Assembly (NCBI GenBank): GCA_028753945.1
Contig: JAPNXP010000013.1
Coordinates: 310,001-374,000, forward strand
Source: Hexactinellida sp. DTS-2022
Taxonomy: Eukaryota > Porifera > Hexactinellida
Direction of reading: 5' to 3'
DNA length: 64,000 bases
The notes under the pieces are model-generated. The model was given only the letters and a program-made list of their open reading frames with translations. It was not told the origin of the DNA and ran no database searches. Below are positions 60,250 through 64,000 of the stretch, in pieces (the stretch's first letter is position 1; each line of letters begins with the position of its first letter). Both the position numbers and the translations under genes were made by a program.

Positions 60250-63200
60250 GTATCTGTATTTAGAGAGTATTTGCTATTATTTGAGTCAAATAGATATATC
60301 TATTATCTAATTTTTTCAATGACATTCCATTGTTATCATTTAGTCATATTCTATTTGTATTACATAATTGCAATGCGAGTTTTATTAATAATATTGCAAG
60401 TACTTAATTGTGCAATAGACAAATAATGCAATTATTCTCATTATCCCATTATCTAAAATAAGGCCAGACTAGTCTAGAAGCATTCTTATTAATTGGATCA
60501 TATATCTTGAATCATGTTCCATAGGTAAAATAAAATCGACTATGCTCGTATATTTAAGTTTATGACACAATATCCAGGTGGGTGTGTTCAATCAATATAA
60601 AAGCATTCTATACCAGTTTTAATCTTTTGGTATATCAATTAACAGATGTAGAATTGGCTACTTTATCATTTTAACCTTTCCATCGATTAATACGTAGTAT
60701 CTTATACATCCCACAATTTGAAATTCTGTAATATATTTTTATGTACTGGCTCTAATATGTTTTGATCTTGTATTACTATGTTCTATTATGTTTAACATAT
60801 TACGTAGTCTCTTTAATTTAATGGTTTTACGGATAATCCTTACTCTTCCAATACGTTTCTATCTACATATCATTGAACTTATGTGTGGTGATGTATTGTT
60901 AGTATCTTCTGGCTTATTTATAAAGTCATCTCTGTTGAGTAAGATAATTAACTTATCTGTTTTGAATTAATTATAATATTTGGGAATTAAATTATGTTTG
61001 ATATTCAAATATATGTGATATAATGGTGTGGTTTATTAATAAGCACAGACGTTAAATTGGTTGTTTAATAGTCCTGTAGGTGGATTGACTTGATTAGATA
61101 GTAATGGTTTTATATTTACATATTTACCAAGCCAATACAATTTAATTACATTACTATTTAGATGAAAAATCATTTTATAATTACTTTGAATTAAAATCTT
61201 ATCTAAAATGATGTGTTTAATACAGTGAACTCCCGTTATAACAAATATCCAGATATAACGAAGGAATTTACAGGCCCAAAGCACTTCGTTATAACGAGAG
61301 TTCACTGTATTGCAAAAATAAATCTGCCAGTAATATGCTATTAATAGGTACATTAATTAAAGTAATTTCCAAACTGACAAACTTAAATTTTATGCAATTA
61401 GTTAATAATTGACTACACCACCTGTTGGCGAAAGCTAAAATACATTATAGATTTAATTCATTATTAATTTTCGTAGTTCCAATCTTACTACTTGGCCAAA
61501 ATGCCACAAACTTTGATGTAGTAGTTTACCTAGTATTTAAATTGATCCCTAAATACAAAGTAGATTTGATTATTATAATCAATGAATTTACATTATAACG
61601 TAACCAGTTAACCAGTTAAGGGTAATCTGTATTGATATTCGGGCGTTCACGGTGAATCTCAGAATTGCATAATTTACTACTAGGAATACTCTAGATGAGA
61701 TAGAGATTGACTTCTATGATTTTTTTTTTCTTAATTTTCAATCAAGATGGTGTTTTTTAATAAAATAAGACGTCGACTTCCTTATATGGGCATGACATTT
61801 TTTCAAAATTGTTGAATCTTTTTGAATTTTTGAACATATTATTATGAGACTATTTCCTCTCAGTAATAATTTTTATTTTATTTATTTTTGCAGAAGAAAC
61901 GATGCTAAAGGGCATTTTTTCAAAATAATCATAAAACGCAGTCGTGCACTAAACTATCGTTATAAAATGTTAGAAGAAAAATTTTTCAATTCTAGTTCAA
62001 GGGTCTGAGGATGCATCATGTGTTACCCCAGAGAAATTTTTTGACTTTCTGATTATTATTTTTGGTTTTATAAGCATTCTAAGGCTGCGGCCCACGAATT
62101 TTTCCGAATTTCAACATCAAAAGAGGTGATAAAATTCTACACTGCCATATATTGTTCCCAAAATTAAAAATATCGGAATCTACAGGTCAAAATATACAGG
62201 TTCACGTCAAAAAGTTCAGGAATATGTCAAAAATTAGGAAATTAGGGGCATAAAAGAATATGAAGGGTATGCAAGTACCCGGTGATCATATATTACTGTG
62301 GGAAATTGGACAGCAGAATAATTCTGTTATTCTTCATAAAAATGCGCCAGCTTCTTATCTATGCGTAGCATTTGTTTTCAACACTTTTACAATAATATAT
62401 CATGAGTTATGACCAATTTATGACTATGGTTTTGTCTGTTTTGTCATATTTTCACACCTCAAGGCCCTCAAATATACAATAAAGTATTATATAAAACACC
62501 AATTTGGTAATACAAATATGGAAATAGCATTTGCGCACAAAATGAGACGTTACACAACACGATCCAATCATTATTCGATAAGTTATGGACTTTTGGGCCA
62601 CAGAAGGGGGCAAAAAATCTGACATTTCACACCTGTTGATATTTCAGAAACGCTTTGAGATAAAATGATCATAGGCATTAGAAAATACTGTAAATACCTG
62701 ACTTTCTATACGTTTATAATACATTTTAGGACTCTAGGTGTCACACTTTTTAACATGACCATATATGGTAATTTGATGTGCCCAATTTTGATGACGAAGC
62801 AAATTTTGTAACTCTTGATCTCTGGACAGCAGAGACTAGCTCTAAAATTCTAGTCACATCATGATACTATTTCTTACTCATTGGATAAACTTTTGGGATT
62901 ATATTATAATTCGAATGATGTGTTCTGATTTCAAATGCCCAAATATGGTGGTGTCAAAGTGGCAATATGTTAAAAAGCTGACAAAAATCCAACTTCTGAT
63001 CCAAATGAGATAGAGCTTAGCTCTAAATTTCTAAAAATAGTCTAATTCAATTTCAAATGACATAATCTATTTTATGCAGTTTAGGAACTCCTTTTCCTCG
63101 CACTTTCATATTCTGGACTCAGCCACTTCGACACAAATTAATTAAATGCTAATTATGAAGGTGTAAAAAAAGACCATTTGGGCATATGGATGTAAAAAAG

Positions 63201-64000
63201 AGAATTTTTATTCTAGAAAGTCAAACTTTTTTTTAAAATGCTCAGTATATGTAGGCGCATGTTTTAAAAGCGGGCAGTTTTGGCAATATAATACAAAAAA
63301 ATTGAATTAGTATACTTTTAATGAAAAATAGTGGGTTTTTTTTGACCAATTTCACAAAAATGACAATAACATAGAGTAGATTAAAGAAAAAGCATATTTC
63401 GGTTCGATTTAAAACATTGAGTATTGACTCAGGTATATTTTATAATTGACATGTTTCGCGCTAAAAACTAACATAAAAATTTTTTGTAAATATTTGGCTA
63501 GTATGGATTAGGCCTATATTGACATTGTCTAGTTCATAACTAAGGATATATACATAGTAGAACTCTAATATTTTCAGGGATATCTTAGATATATTAGTAC
63601 TATCCAAAAACGCAATAAAAACATTAGGTCGTCGGGTGTCAAAATATCAGTACAGAGTACCCTTAAGCTCGAACAATCCGTACCACTTCCATTATCAATG
63701 TATGTATCAGATGTTATATTTCCATACATACTAACCATTAATACATAGTTCCAATTCATAACTAAATGAATACTATTAAATGTTATGTCTTCCCCATTAA
63801 ACGAATGGAAGTTAGTATATTCTTAAACTAGTTCGTATTACGACTAATTACCGAATCTTTCCACCTTTTTTCTTAATGGCAATCACCAGTATCAAAGTTG
63901 AATTTATTCTTTATGAATACCAAACAAATTTAAGCACCTTTATCCTATTAGATTTTCTGCACGATTGTCTTCTCATGCAGAATTTAGTTGATTATTATTG
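60250..64000 (+). other. Presumed long CaMKII intron, no exon recognised
   Basis: 3.75 kb of AT-rich DNA. It includes a short MITE family C copy (61223-61307, CAGTGAACTCCCGTTATAAC at the left and ATAACGAGAGTTCACTG at the right). From about 61700 to 63500 it is T- and A-rich with no ORF over 60 codons, possibly old degraded repeat. The catalytic-loop exon of CaMKII is not visible. Intron status is inferred from exon 2 ending at a donor. Confidence 0.5.
61223..61307. mobile_element. Short MITE family C copy
   Basis: 85 bp; both ends are kept (CAGTGAACTCCCGTTATAAC and TATAACGAGAGTTCACTG) and the centre is missing compared with 59874-60031, so this is an internal deletion derivative. Confidence 0.7.

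Noticed and set aside
61036..61353. 105-codon minus-strand ORF after CaMKII exon 2
   Set aside because: It runs across a family C MITE and AT-rich intron with no family resemblance.
60250..64000. Search for the CaMKII DLKPEN exon
   Set aside because: No matching sequence with splice sites was found; the gene must continue outside the window.

Overview
The window is AT-rich nuclear DNA from an animal. The coding genes are interrupted by GT-AG introns, and several encode families typical of Metazoa: an LDLRAP1-like PTB adaptor, FEM1, CaMKII, IQGAP with a WW domain, and a receptor tyrosine phosphatase with Ig and FN3 domains. Gene spacing is compact, many genes have a single exon, and introns are full of short inverted-repeat transposons. 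This suits a non-vertebrate, possibly early-branching animal such as a sponge. That placement is inference; no rRNA, mitochondrial or species marker is present.

Layout. 0.2-11.3 kb, mostly minus strand: LDLRAP1-like, then an 8-exon PDXDC1 gene (1548-10123) whose introns contain COMMD2 (same strand), a PTPMT1-like phosphatase (opposite strand) and a small unknown ORF, then TAF12. 11.3-36.4 kb: a receptor-type phosphatase on the minus strand with at least 36 exons (11 Ig, 2 FN3, one transmembrane segment, two PTP domains). Its introns hold a phospholipid scramblase, DNAJC2, an unknown 448-residue gene and a 59-residue membrane microprotein. A second scramblase lies at 12.0-13.1 kb. 36.7-51 kb: PMS1 (-), FEM1 (+), an FKBP15-like gene without an FKBP domain (+), an NCKX exchanger (-) and TRMT11 (+). 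51-60 kb: intronless IQGAP (+), two tandem beta-propeller-like paralogues (+) and the first two exons of CaMKII (+). From 60.3 kb to the end no coding exon was recognised; it is probably a long CaMKII intron.

The genes are mainly unrelated housekeeping and signalling loci, with no operon-like pathway logic. Three things stand out. First, the receptor phosphatase has lost the catalytic arginine in both PTP domains and looks like a pseudophosphatase receptor. Second, genes are repeatedly nested inside introns of other genes. Third, there is a dense and varied set of MITE-like elements, including a 593-bp element with an 8-bp target duplication that carries an internal satellite built from its own end sequence.

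Exon boundaries were read by hand from splice motifs, reading phase and family knowledge. For PDXDC1, DNAJC2, PMS1, FKBP15-like, TRMT11 and the receptor phosphatase the summed exon lengths stay in frame, which supports the models. No alignment or database search was run.
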